A stretch of DNA of 51,397 nt, taken from Russula earlei. Its lineage: Eukaryota; Basidiomycota; Agaricomycetes; Russulales; Russulaceae. This document shows, one piece after another, positions 21,252-31,664 of the stretch (position 1 is its first letter; every line of letters begins with the position of its first letter). Where the stretch lies: NCBI GenBank assembly GCA_025769875.1, contig JAGFNK010000377.1, positions 1 through 51,397 of the forward strand, read 5' to 3'. The position numbers were made by a program, and so were the translations under genes. The notes beneath the pieces were generated by a model. It saw nothing but the letters and a program-made list of their open reading frames with translations, made no database searches and was not told the origin of the DNA.

Positions 21252-21468
21252 GGCCCATGATACCAACCGAGAATTCTTGAACTTCGAACTTGAACTTGAA
21301 TTTCGGGATTTTCCGGGAGTGACTGGTGTGACCAGTGTGATATAAGTGACATCGCATATATGATAAACTAATAGGTTTTTTTTTAATATGAGTTTTTATT
21401 CGCTTGTGATTTGCATATTCACTTGTGATTTGCATATTTGCATATTTGCATATTTGTGTGTGATTGCA
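21252..21468 (+). repeat. Left terminal inverted repeat of Harbinger
   Basis: Pairs with 24423-24544 plus 29488-29569 in reverse. Near 21410-21456 the octamer ATTTGCAT recurs four times, and copies reappear in the right repeat. Such subterminal repeats are plausible binding sites for the element's Myb-like protein or transposase. Confidence 0.88.
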
Positions 21469-21469
21469 C

Positions 21470-22773
21470 ATGTGTAAGCCCTTTGTCAGTACCTTCTTTT
21501 CACCTTCACTTCGGCGTCACCCCACACTTCATTTTCCTGATCCTGATCATCACCTCCCATGCAGACCCTGCTCGTCAAGAAGCTCTGATTCCTCTGCAGA
21601 AGAAACCCGAGCAGATATCAAGGCAAGATGGACAACTGAGGAGGAAGCCGAGTTCTTAAACTTCCTCTTGGAGCACAAGGACAAAATGACGTCCAACGCT
21701 ATGTTCAAGGATCAAGTCTTCAATGAGGCGGCCAGTCAAATTAGGTCCCTTTGTAAGAAGGGTGGCTTCAAAACTCTGAGCTCGTGCAAGACGAAGTGGC
21801 AAAGGGTACGTGTTTCCTCTTTTGACTACACCTCAACACTGACACCGTTCAACTAGATGAAGACCGACTGGGACACCATTTCAGCGATCAGAAATAAGTC
21901 TGGCATGGCTTGGGATGATGTGACAGGAATGGACATATCAGCAGAAAATCAAAATCAGGCAGTGTATGATGAGCTGGTTGCAGTGCATCTGTAACTCCTG
22001 ATTTGTTGACAATATCTTACTTTAGTAGGACAAACCAGCGGTCAAGAAGTTCCACCACAAGGGCTGGCCACATTGCGAGGCCATGGAATCTCTTGTAGGA
22101 ACAAAAACCAAAGGCAAACACGCATACCGGGCTTCGCAGCCAACACCTCGTGCTGAGCATGCTCCATCCCAGCCACCTACTCCTGCTCACCTGACCCCTG
22201 ATTTGTCTCAAGTCGGCGGCAGCAGGAGGGCATCGACTTCACCATCAAATACCTCATTCGACTTCATAACCAACAAGCATAAATCACCTCGCATTGACGA
22301 TATCCTGATGACCGAAACATCTTCAGCTAAAAAACAGAGAGGTGACACCGTGGCGTCTGCTGTCATGGGTGTTACAGTGGTCATGAACAGAGTTGTTGAT
22401 GTCTTTGACTCAACTGTCCATTCTCTTGGTTTCTCCCCGCCCATGCCTGAATTCGCACCCGCACCTGCACTCGCACCCGCACCCACACCTGCACCTGCAC
22501 CCGCACTTGCAGGTGATACTGTACCTGGATTTTTGGCACTTCCCGAGTATGCACTGCCGGACACTGGCAGTCCAACACCTTGCCAGTGATATCAAGGATA
22601 TCACAAATGGTTGTTGGTTGCCAACTGATGATATTGTCCCAGCATTATCCCTGTTTGCCAATTGCGGCACCGGAGAGGTGGATGGCTACCTCACGCTCAT
22701 ATCCGTGGAGTCATCACATGAGTTTGCATGTGGATACATATGTAATCTGGTGGAGAAAGTGAAGCGAGCGTAA
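21470..22773 (+). pseudogene. Harbinger Myb/SANT-like DNA-binding protein
   Basis: Second protein of PIF/Harbinger elements, which binds DNA and helps import the transposase. The Myb/SANT-like domain reads ARWTTEEEAEFLNFLLEHK (about 21622), then FKDQVFNEAASQI and CKTKWQRV. A likely intron runs from gtacgt at 21808 to about 21855. Exon 2 continues TDWDTISAIRNKSGMAWDD. A second intron ends at about 22029 before DKPAVKKFHHKGWPHCEAM. The tail is Ser/Pro-rich with an Ala-Pro dipeptide run (about 22450-22510). The last block, HLASDIKDI to FACGYICNLVEKV (about 22577-22765), lies in another frame, so a 1-nt shift occurs near 22570. The first ATG is at 21470. Exon ends are approximate. Confidence 0.72.
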
Positions 22774-22983
22774 GCGATGATTTGTGTTGTTGTGTCATGT
22801 ATGTGTATCCAAATAAATATTTCACATATTGTGAAATTACATGTGATGTGCCAAAAAAAAATTTCTGTCAAAAAGTTGCATGCTTTGTCCCCATTGTTGT
22901 CCCCTCCCTCGCTCAAGATGCCTGATAACCCTCATCAGCAATGGGTACAATGGTGACGCCAATGGCACCAACAGCTCTATGTC

Positions 22984-24279
22984 ATGTTAAATATGTCAAC
23001 TGTTCTCCTACTTTGCTGCCAAGCATTACTTGAGCTCCTTGAACCCCTCTATTGTCCTCCTATCCCATATCACACATCTTCATACACTGGGGCTAAGTGG
23101 GTTGAGGACCTACTCACTGGCCATCCAGAGCGCATTCGGACTGAGCTTGGGGTGCATAAAAAAGTATTTATCATCCTCCAGCAGATCCTCCAACGACTTG
23201 GTATCTCATCATCACGACACGTCCAAGTCGAAGAACAAATTGCTATCTTCCTTTATACAGCTGTCACAGGGCTGCCATCGACACATGTCGGAGAGCGTTT
23301 TCAGCGGTCACCCCGCACCATTTCAAAGTAAGTATCTCTCAGGTTTCTTTCAGATGTCGTCTGATGGATAGCTAGGTATTTTAAAAAAATTCTAGGCATT
23401 CTCTCGAGCCCTCCCTTCTACACCACATTTGTGCGCCTTCCTGATGCCGATTCACCCCCTCACCCCTTCATCCAAAGCAACCCCAAATTCTTTCCATTTC
23501 TCAAGGACGCGCTGGGTGCTATCAATGGTACACATATCGACTGTTTTGCCACTGCTGCAGAGCGTGATGCGGCAAGGAACCGCAAAGGAGGTCTCATGCA
23601 GAACTGCCTCGTGGGATGCTCATTCGACCTCCGCTTCACCTACCTGCTGACTGGTTGGGAGGGTTCCACTGCTGACGCGACACTTTTTCACGCAGCACAT
23701 CATTCTGATCTTCGTGTTCCAAGGGGGAAGTATTATCTTGGTGATGCGGGTTTTGCCTCGTCAGATGTACTTCTCACCCCTTATCGAGGCGTGCGGTACC
23801 ATCTAGCTGAATGGGGCCGTGCTTGCACAAGGTGAGTCTTTGTTGTCTTACTTTCAAGTTGTCTTACTGATGTTTGTCCTAGGCCACGCACACCCAAGGA
23901 GCTGTTCAATTTGCGTCATGCCCAAGCTTGCAATGTCATTGAACACATTTTTGGAATTCTCAAGCGGCATTTCAAGATTCTCTCACAACCCCGCAAGTAT
24001 GACATGGGAGTTAAAGCATGCATCCCATGTGCGCTCGCAGCACTTCACAATCTTATTCGCGCATATGACTCTAGGGAGATTGGCACCTTTGACGACCAAG
24101 TGGCTGACCTCCAGATGGACGCACAAGAAGAGGAAGCACTGGCTAGTGAACTTGGAACAGGCCCTGTGACACAGTGTGAGAGGGAGCAAGCAAATATCAG
24201 GCGAGATAAAATTGCTGATGACATGTGGGAGCAGTATCAGAGAATTCAGAGGGACCGCGCAGAATGTGTTATTGAATAG
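22984..24279 (+). pseudogene. Harbinger DDE_Tnp_4 transposase, catalytic Asp replaced
   Basis: Transposase of the PIF/Harbinger type. The start is ATG 22984. Exon 1 carries the helical N-terminus (KVFIILQQILQRL, VEEQIAIFLYTAVTG) and ends at gtaagt 23328. Exon 2 starts near 23396 and holds FLKDALGAINGTHID (about 23502-23546), GWEGSTADATLF and YYLGDAGFASSDVLL, then gtgagt at 23832. Exon 3, from 23883, holds NVIEHIFGILKRHFKIL (conserved Glu) and runs to tag 24279. The first catalytic Asp, in the position IDGTHI, is Asn (aat in atcaatggt), a former CpG site, so this copy is probably catalytically dead. The exon 1-2 join may also carry a 1-nt shift. Otherwise it is long and well preserved for this window. 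Confidence 0.85.
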
Positions 24280-24422
24280 TATTTTTTTCAAAAAAAGATT
24301 TTCCATTTCCTCTTCAAAAATCTCTCAGCTCCGTGTGCATGGATCCTGGGGCCTGGGCCCTACAGTATGCCTCGGCAACATTCAGCGGACACAAGTGGAC
24401 TGAGTCAGTTCCCAGTCACGGC
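24280..24422. other. Harbinger 3' non-coding sequence
   Basis: Sequence between the transposase stop and the right terminal repeat. It has a poly-T/poly-A-rich stretch at about 24281-24300 and no other recognised signal. Confidence 0.45.
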
Positions 24423-24544
24423 TGCAATCACAATATGCGAATATGCAAATCACAAGCGAATATGCAAATCACAAGCGAATAAAAACTCATATTAAAAAAA
24501 AACCTATTAGTTTATCATATATGCGATGTCACTTATATCACACT
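24423..24544 (-). repeat. Right terminal inverted repeat of Harbinger, inner part
   Basis: Reverse complement of about 21350-21468, including two ATGCAAAT octamers. It is cut at 24544 by copia D (TSD acact); the outer part resumes at 29488 and ends at 29569. Confidence 0.88.
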
Positions 24545-25033
24545 TGTTGAGATTATCATTGATTTGGTGATTTGGTATGTTACCACTACCCTGGGACGTT
24601 GTGATGTAATCACAGCTCAGACGCGTTGACGCGTCGGTTACACGGACCGGGCATCACCGGCTCAGCTCATATGCTGAGATCTGCGTTACTTACAATGATA
24701 AGTTAATTGATGACAATCGGTAGCTACTAACGACTGATCCTTGTATGATCTTTGTTTCTTATTGATGGTAGCTACCTGCAGTGTACTTAGAGACGCTCTG
24801 GAGTACTTAAGAGCGTCGTATTTCGATAGATCACTTCAGTCTTGTCTTACACAATACTGAAGTGAGTACTTACTGTTTCCTATCTTATCTCTCGCATCTA
24901 ATCACGCGTTGTAGATATCTTGTGATAGGTATTACTGAATTATAGTCTTGTCTTACACAATACTGAAATATCTTTTGATAGATCTTAAGGATCTTATCGC
25001 TCTTATCATAACCTGCGCCCATCTGCTTCAACA
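24545..25033 (+). repeat. 5' LTR of copia D
   Basis: 489 bp, TGTTGAGATT...TGCTTCAACA. It contains tcttgtcttacacaatactga twice (near 24840 and 24942), an internal direct repeat also kept in the 3' LTR. Confidence 0.92.
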
Positions 25034-25045
25034 GGTTATGGGCCC
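25034..25045 (+). promoter_or_regulatory. Copia D primer-binding site (half-tRNA type)
   Basis: GGTTATGGGCCC directly follows the LTR, identical to copia C and to the known Drosophila copia site complementary to the anticodon arm of initiator Met tRNA. Confidence 0.75.
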
Positions 25046-27991
25046 TGACCGTGTCTAAATTCCAAAGTCGAAGATTCACACACAAGCTTACCATTTTTTT
25101 TCCCTCTTCACAAGCCTCTGTTATCAGACGACACCCTACTCCCTCGGTCCCTGGAGCCGAAGGATTGACGCGCGCGTTATCTATCACGCGTCAGGGGTAC
25201 TGATTTGATCTTCAATAATCCGGCAACAACTGCTCCGTTAGCCCGGGTTGGCAATTCGCAATTACCTAAAGTTCACTCACGGCACCCTCGCCTAATGTTT
25301 ATGTTCCCTCCTCGATCTCAATCACTCGCTTGGTCATCTCGCTTACTGGCCATTACCCCACATCCCTGAATAATTATCGCGCGTCGCATTACAGTTACAG
25401 ATGATAGCCCCTCCAGCAATACTTCTTAGGACGCTGAGGGAGAACACTTTTAGACGCACGCGCTCTTGAAATATACATTCAGAAGGTCACATTGGCAGTA
25501 ACAAAAATGACATCAAATTGTATACTTGCAAGCTCAAGTGGGAGGAACTCAAACTGCGCATACTGGCGGCGTCAGATCAATGTCAAGCGTTCTACACATG
25601 GGCATCCCTTACACGCACATTCCTAGACGTTAGACGACACACATCAGACTGTTCCCGCGATTGCAACAAACGATGCATGGATCACTCTCCAATATAACCA
25701 TTTATTCATATCGAATCTCCATTTCACCTCCTTATCTATCTAAACGTTACCCGACGCTTACTTGGCTGTCGCGTCGACAAATTCTAGCCTCCGGCGCTCC
25801 GATGGACCTTTCCACACATGATCCAGTACGGATCAGTAATGAAGATGGTCGTCGGGCCGGCCTCTCCGCCTCACAAAATACAGTCATTCCGGTAAAGACA
25901 CACAACACTATGTCCGAAATACAATGCTGCTATTGCAATCAACTTGGGCACGCAGTCTGGACTACCGGAAGGAGAAGGCAACGAATACAAAAGTGACAGG
26001 CACTGACAGGAACGTCAGCGCGTACATAGTGGGCAATACTGCTCCTATCACCGAGGTATCGGACGTCCGATGAATATGAGATTCTGGGTTTCCCTTTACG
26101 CGGCGGCTAGATCTTGATCGACTACGGAGCTCCTCATCATATTAGTCCGTTCCGGACCCCCGACTTCATTATTTGCGCTCCGGCCTCCAGATCTATTACT
26201 CTGGGAGGTTATACAGTCATCAGACAGATTGGGACTGGATCTGCGTCCGTCCTGCCGGCCGGAAGGCCTTGGAGATATCCTTATTAACCCTCATAGACAT
26301 TCTACATGTACCGAAGGCTGATGCATGCGACTACACAGTGCGTGCGCTACTTCGGAACGGGGGATGCATCACTTACACTCAAGAGGGGTGTTCAAATTTA
26401 CACATCAAAGATCGGAAGATCGCACACAGCTGGCTGGAGAACAATCTATTGTGTATTAACTTCATAACTCCAGCTCTACACGTGCAAAGAAGTGTCCTAT
26501 CATTTCACATCCAGCATCAGCGCATGGGACATATGTTTCCACCGCGCGTTAATCTATCACAGTGATTCCGATACTCGGATCTCGCTTGGCTTTACGGATC
26601 ATGATCAGTTATCAGTTATCTTGTCCGGGGTATGCACTCGGCTAGCAAGCTCGGCTAGCGAATGCGTCTTCTTTTTTCGGTTGCCCCTTAGCGATTGGAT
26701 CCTCGGCTACAGATTATCTACAGCACCTTAGCCGATCTGCTGCACGCGAGATCAATTCGAGGCGCTAGCTATTGAGGCAACGCGCGCTCACATACTTATC
26801 AGTTCATGGAGGGATCAAACATAGATTAACAATGCTAGATTCACCACAGGAGAATGGAGTGCCGGATAGATGGAATCGGACCCTTGAAGACAACATGCGC
26901 TCAAAGTTGCACGGCGCTGGTCTTAGCCTCGGGTTCTGGAGCATAATACTAACGCTGCCGTCCATACTAATGATCGGACTCCATCACGCATTCTCTGTGC
27001 ACACACACTTCATACACTGTGAACGGACGGACTGACTCCGGTCGTCTCACAATTCCGCCTTCTTTAGATGTAGGGCGTATGTCTACACGCCTGACCGTCG
27101 TAATCTTATCACGCGACAAGCGCATACTGCATAGCCAGGGGACATGTTACAGACACTGCTCCGCCTGCACAACTCTTGGTCCCTACAGGACCGGTGACAT
27201 TCTCTGCCTTACTTTCACATGAACCGGATCGTCGGCACTTCGTTCCGTGCCTCTGGAAACCCCATTAGATTCCCTCACACCACACTCACTCGACCTTACC
27301 CCACCTATACAGCCAGTTCCACACACTCCGCCATACCGTTTACGCCATCATCACTTAGCATTATTGGGACAATTCATTGGTCCACCGCGTCCGCTCTCAG
27401 TTACACATCTTGGGTCTTATTCGCGTCCACATTCCGAATGTTTCGGAGGGACTGCATACACAGATCCGAGAGGGCGCTTATCACATACGGCTCGGCTACG
27501 CGGAAGCGATCACTAGGCTACATATCGGGAAGGCACTTTATCGGATTCTGCCGATGAGTGGCAAGTCGCATGTCAAATATGTGATCGACGCGCTTGCGAA
27601 AATTGGTACCTGGGATCAATTGATCTTATAGATCTTATCGGAATGGGTGTGCAGCACGCAAATCTTGGAGATTTCACGCGCGTTTCAATTGCACAGGGGT
27701 TCACCCAATTTACAAGGCATTGACATTGATGAAACCTTCTCACCAGTAGCCAGGTCCGAGTCTTAGCGACTCTTGTTCAGCGTTGGCCGCGCGAACACAT
27801 TGGGAAATCAACAGACGTCTTGTCGACGTTCCTATTTGGCTCACTGGGTGACAAGATTTAGTTTTATTGGAGCAACCGCAAGGCTTCATCACACCGGACG
27901 GACAAGAAAGCTCTTCTTTGGTCTTACACAGGCCTATCGTACATGGGACTTACGTTCTCATGGAGTCCTTAGTGACTCGCGTTTACATGCA

Positions 27992-28178
27992 CGCATTCTC
28001 ATGCGAGGCATCGACTTAGCACGCACGCATTCTCATGCGGGCTTCACAAGTCATACGCACGCATTCTCATGCGGGCTTCACGTTCATGCGCACGCATTCT
28101 CATGCGGGCATCAGTTTCACGCGCACGCATTCCCATGCGGGCACTTATCTCGGCTTCGCGCTCACGCATTCTCATGCG
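27992..28178. repeat. Tandem array of six CGCAT-TCTC-ATGCG hairpins
   Basis: The 14-mer CGCATTCTCATGCG (one copy has TCCC in the loop) starts at 27992, 28026, 28060, 28093, 28126 and 28165, mostly 33-34 bp apart. Each can form a 5-bp stem with a four-base pyrimidine loop. The spacers drift while the hairpin is kept. Confidence 0.85.
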
Positions 28179-28680
28179 GACATATGTCATCGCCAAGACG
28201 CGGGGGGATCCATTGCCATTTCCTTATCAGTTCACATCCTCTCTGCCGATGACATCATTATCTTAGGCGACCCTCACGGTCTCGACGCTCACATCTACGG
28301 GCAGCGCTCACATCTACGTGCACATATACATCCTTGTCTATACGCTACGAGTTGACAGATCTAGGCGAGATCGCGTCATATCTCGGGATCCGCGTTACAC
28401 GCGATCGCCCGGCTAACACAGACATCGATCATTCAAGGTACATCTCGGATCTCTTCGGGATGGCGGATTCCACTCCGCTCCACTCCTGTAATCTCGGAGG
28501 TCTTACCTCGGGATGGCGGACTTCTGTTCCACTTCCGCATTCCGCTCCGTTCCAACGCGGAAGTCCAGTTGATCAAGCACTCCGGAGACGCAACGCCTAT
28601 GGTGATTAGGCAATATATTAATGTTTTAACGGCGGCCTCCCTTATGTGCAGATCTGAACACTTCACTGGACACTTTCCTG

Positions 28681-28826
28681 GCAGTCTCTCGACTGCGTCT
28701 ACGATTTCCTGGCAGTCTCTCGACTGTGCGTTTACACGCGTTCACACGCGTTCACACTCTCCTTTGCAGTCTCTCGCCTGCATACACATTTCCTTTGGAG
28801 TCTTTCGACTCGCAGTCTCTCGACTC
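28681..28826. repeat. Second hairpin cluster with TCTC loops
   Basis: GCAGTC-TCTC-GACTGC at 28681-28696 recurs with small changes at 28712, 28766 and 28812, plus GAGTC-TTTC-GACTC at 28799. The stem sequence differs from the 28.0-kb array but the loop is nearly the same. Confidence 0.75.
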
Positions 28827-28991
28827 ACCCACTCTTTAATCACTTGCATTTCACTGCAATACCTACCTCATCAAGACGTCCACCTGCTGATGGTCTTACC
28901 ATGCTGCACGCCCACGCGCGACACCAGTCCTTTCGTTACTGGGTTAGATCTCTCTTGATCTAATCTACCGACTGTCTCAATCACGGGGGGA

Positions 28992-29482
28992 TGTTGAGAT
29001 TATCATTGATTTGGGTGATTTGGTATGTTACCACTACCCTGGGACGTTGTGATGTAATCACAGCTCAGACGCGTTGACGTGTCGGTTACACGGACCGGGC
29101 ATCTCCGGCTCAGCTCATATGCTGAGATCTGCAGTTACTTACAATGATAAGTTAATTGATGACAATCGGTAGCTACTAACGACTGATCCTTGTATGATCT
29201 TTGTTTCTTATTGATGGTAGCTACCTGCAGTGTACTTAGAGACGCTCTGGAGTACTTAAGAGCGTCGTATTTTGATAGATCACTTCAGTCTTGTCTTACA
29301 CAATACTGAAGTGAGTACTTACTGTTTCCTATCTTATCTCTCGCATCTAATCACACGTTGTAGATATCTTTTGATAGGTATTACTGAATTATAGTCTTGT
29401 CTTACACAATACTGAAATATCTTTTGATAGATCTTAAGGATCTTATCGCTCTTATCATAACCTGTGCCCATCTGCTTCAACA
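28992..29482 (+). repeat. 3' LTR of copia D
   Basis: 491 bp, TGTTGAGATT...TGCTTCAACA, almost identical to the 5' LTR; preceded by a purine tract at 28982-28991. Confidence 0.92.
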
Positions 29483-29487
29483 ACACT

Positions 29488-29569
29488 GGTCACACCAGTC
29501 ACTCCTGGAAAATCCCAAAATTCAAGTTCAAGTTCGAAGTTCAAGAATTCTCGGTTGGTATCATGGGCC
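29488..29569 (-). repeat. Right terminal inverted repeat of Harbinger, outer part
   Basis: Reverse complement of 21252 to about 21340, ending GGTATCATGGGCC; followed by the TSD taa and the remainder of gypsy 1 integrase. Confidence 0.9.
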
Positions 29570-30078
29570 TAAAAGACATGAGGGAATCAGCACAAGAAAC
29601 AATGAGGAAGGTACAAAACAATTGGATCAAAGAAACTAAGTTCAAGGGCTTCAAAGAAGGACAGAAGGTTTGGTTAGAAGACACTAACCTAAAAACTCCC
29701 CATCAGTTTCAGAAGTTCCACCCCAAATGGTTCGGCCCTTTTTCCATCACCAAAAGAATCTCTCACATCACTTACCAACTTCGACTTCCCCCCCAATGGA
29801 GCATCCATGATGTGTTTCATGCCTCCCTCCTATCTCCAGTCACAGAAACAACTGAACATGGACCGAACTTCCCCAAACCACCACCTGATCTCCTTTCAGG
29901 AGAATACAAAGTTGAGAAGATCACCTCCCAATGAACCCACAGAAACTGGCTCCAGTACAGAGTTCAGTGGAAAGGATACTCCACAGCTGAAGACACATAG
30001 GAACCCCTTTTAAACCTTAAAAACACTCAAGATGCCATCACCATGTTTCACCTAGAACAACCCACCAAACTCCACACC
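29570..30078 (+). pseudogene. Gypsy 1 integrase C-terminus with GPF motif and chromodomain
   Basis: Resumes the integrase after Harbinger: LKDMRESAQETMRK, then KFHPKWFGPFSITKRI (GPF/Y module, about 29715-29760) and HDVFHASLL. The chromodomain follows from about 29899: GEYKVEKI, YRVQWKGYSTAEDT and the helix LKNTQDAITMF. Chromodomains direct integration to chromatin marked by histone methylation. Two Trp codons read tga (about 29932) and tag (about 29998) where gypsy 2 has tgg. The reading frame runs on without a break into the extra region. Confidence 0.87.
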
Positions 30079-31664
30079 ATGTCTACCACTAACCCTGATC
30101 TCACAGAATCCCATCACTCAAACAAAAGCCTGGATGACTTGGAACATCAGTTCCAAGGACTTACGATACATCAGCGTACTTTACTCCCCCAAATTAACTC
30201 ACGTAACCCCCCTTCCTATTCAGTCAATGACCCCACTATCCCCGACCACGGACATACCATTTTCAACATGGCCACCAGGGAACAACTCTTTTCCAGAATT
30301 CTCTCCCCTGGTGACTTCCACAGCTTTCAACTTCTTATGATGGACCCCTGTTTTTCAGAGTTTCATCTGTCCATATGAAGGGCAGTACTTACAGACTTGG
30401 TATGGAATCATATCATACGGTCAGTACCCATAAATACTCCCACTCCTTCCAAGTGGTCAGCCTGGCATCACAAACATGCTACCTCCACCTACAATTCTCC
30501 CATGTCATCCCCTGCTCCTAGCTCATCCCCTCTACCTATTCTCACCCCTTCCCCCACCATTAAACAAGAACCCCTCTCACCCAAAGTTATCCAACACATC
30601 ATTGACCAACGCACTTTCATCATCCTGAACGAGGCCAAGCTCCAGGACCTTGCCGCTACCCTCAACCCACTTGCCATCCAGGAAGGAACACCCTCTTCAA
30701 CCCCCGCTGAAGCAGACCCCACTCACCCTGGCCTCCCTTGGTTTGTTTACGAACCTTACACGCATATTCCCCCTTTTTACATTAACATTACTGGGCGACG
30801 ATGCCTATTACCGTACTTATGTATCGCTTTGTACAATGACGAACCCATGCTTCTAGGAACTATGGGTCGAGGAGAACCCGCTTATGGAGAAAAGCTCATC
30901 GCCCGGCCCATTGTCTCTGCCCCCCATCCTTCCACCACTGCCTCTGACCTCCACCTCTTAATTGAGGACCATCCTTTCCACTTTGACATCGCTCAGGCAC
31001 TCAAGAACCTCCACAACCCTGGTGCCCTTGCTGATGTCTACTGCCTCCACACTAGTTCGTTCCAGTTGAAGGTTTTAGAGGGCAAGTGCGCTTCTATCCA
31101 AGGGGCCCTGAGTGTCCTCCAAGGACAGCTCACTGATTGGCTCCACTCCATGAAATTCAATCTCACACCAAAGAAACCACCGTCATCCACAGCCACCTTC
31201 AAGCCAATAACACCTCTGTCCAAGTCCATCATCAGCTTGACAACATGATGACCAATGGGGGTCTCTCTTGCAGTACTGGACCATTTTATTCACTGGTGGG
31301 GAGCTATGACAAGATTGAAGAATCAACCACTTCCTCCTCCCCACCATTACCTACTTGTCCTCCTCTCTCTTTGACCCCCCCACTTGAGTACCTCCCTTGA
31401 AGTGTCGACCAGTCCCAAAACGATGCCCCTATGGGGGCCCCTTCTCACTTTCCACAAATGTTTTCAGACGATGCTAGCACCCCTAACACCCCTCTTACCC
31501 CCGCACGCATGACCAAGGCACAGCGTCATCAACTCCAGAAGCAACAACATGTCTGCAAACACTGCAACACCAGGGGTCACTGGAACAAAGACTGTAACAA
31601 ACCACATACCAACTGTAGCGGACAGGCAGAGTGTATTCTCAGGAGAACTCATCAAAGTTACAGA

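Larger units (their letters stand above)
25046..28981 (+). pseudogene. Copia D gag-pol remnant
   Basis: Landmarks in copia order: zinc knuckle-like CCYCNQLGHAVW (about 25925-25960) where the last Cys is changed; protease-like LDYGAPHHISPF (about 26113-26150) where DSGA is expected; pre-integrase HQRMGHMFPPRVN (about 26518); integrase tail PQENGVPDRWNRTLEDNMRSK (about 26845-26907); RT lead-in with GFTQF and DETFSPVARSES (about 27690-27765); and RT/connection fragments such as LTDLGEIASYLGIRV (about 28348). No domain is intact and many stops occur. The stretch 27960-28860 is expanded by hairpin-forming repeats. It cannot encode a working polyprotein, so recent movement would have needed help in trans. 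Confidence 0.72.
24545..29482 (+). mobile_element. Ty1/copia retrotransposon 'copia D', degenerate but with near-identical LTRs
   Basis: LTRs at 24545-25033 and 28992-29482 with a perfect TSD acact (24540-24544 and 29483-29487). By eye the LTRs differ by six substitutions and two single-base indels. The primer site GGTTATGGGCCC is at 25034 and the polypurine tract cacgggggga is at 28982-28991. The internal 4 kb has copia landmarks in order but is full of stops and frame changes, and it stays CpG-rich while its neighbours are CpG-poor. It is the deepest element of the stack. Confidence 0.93.
21252..29569 (+). mobile_element. PIF/Harbinger DNA transposon with a nested copia
   Basis: Ends GGCCCATGATACC and GGTATCATGGGCC are inverted repeats extending about 215 bp, flanked by the 3-bp TSD taa (21249-21251 and 29570-29572) typical of PIF/Harbinger. 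It holds the two expected genes, a Myb/SANT-like protein and a DDE transposase, both rightward. Copia D (24545-29482) sits in the right terminal repeat. Without copia D the element is about 3.4 kb. It disrupts gypsy 1 integrase. Confidence 0.93.

Noticed and set aside
21438..21659. Start of the Harbinger Myb-like gene inside the terminal repeat at 21438 or 21464
   Set aside because: These frame starts use TTG within the ATTTGCAT repeats; the first ATG in the correct frame is at 21470.
27992..28178. CRISPR-like spaced repeat
   Set aside because: Six short palindromes with 19-25 bp spacers look array-like, but spacers are themselves related, the unit is a 33-bp tandem repeat, and it lies inside a eukaryotic copia element with no cas genes.
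30397..31248. Retroviral-type env gene in gypsy 1
   Set aside because: The extra frame has no clear signal peptide, transmembrane segment or cleavage site; instead it has a coiled-coil-like part and a zinc knuckle.
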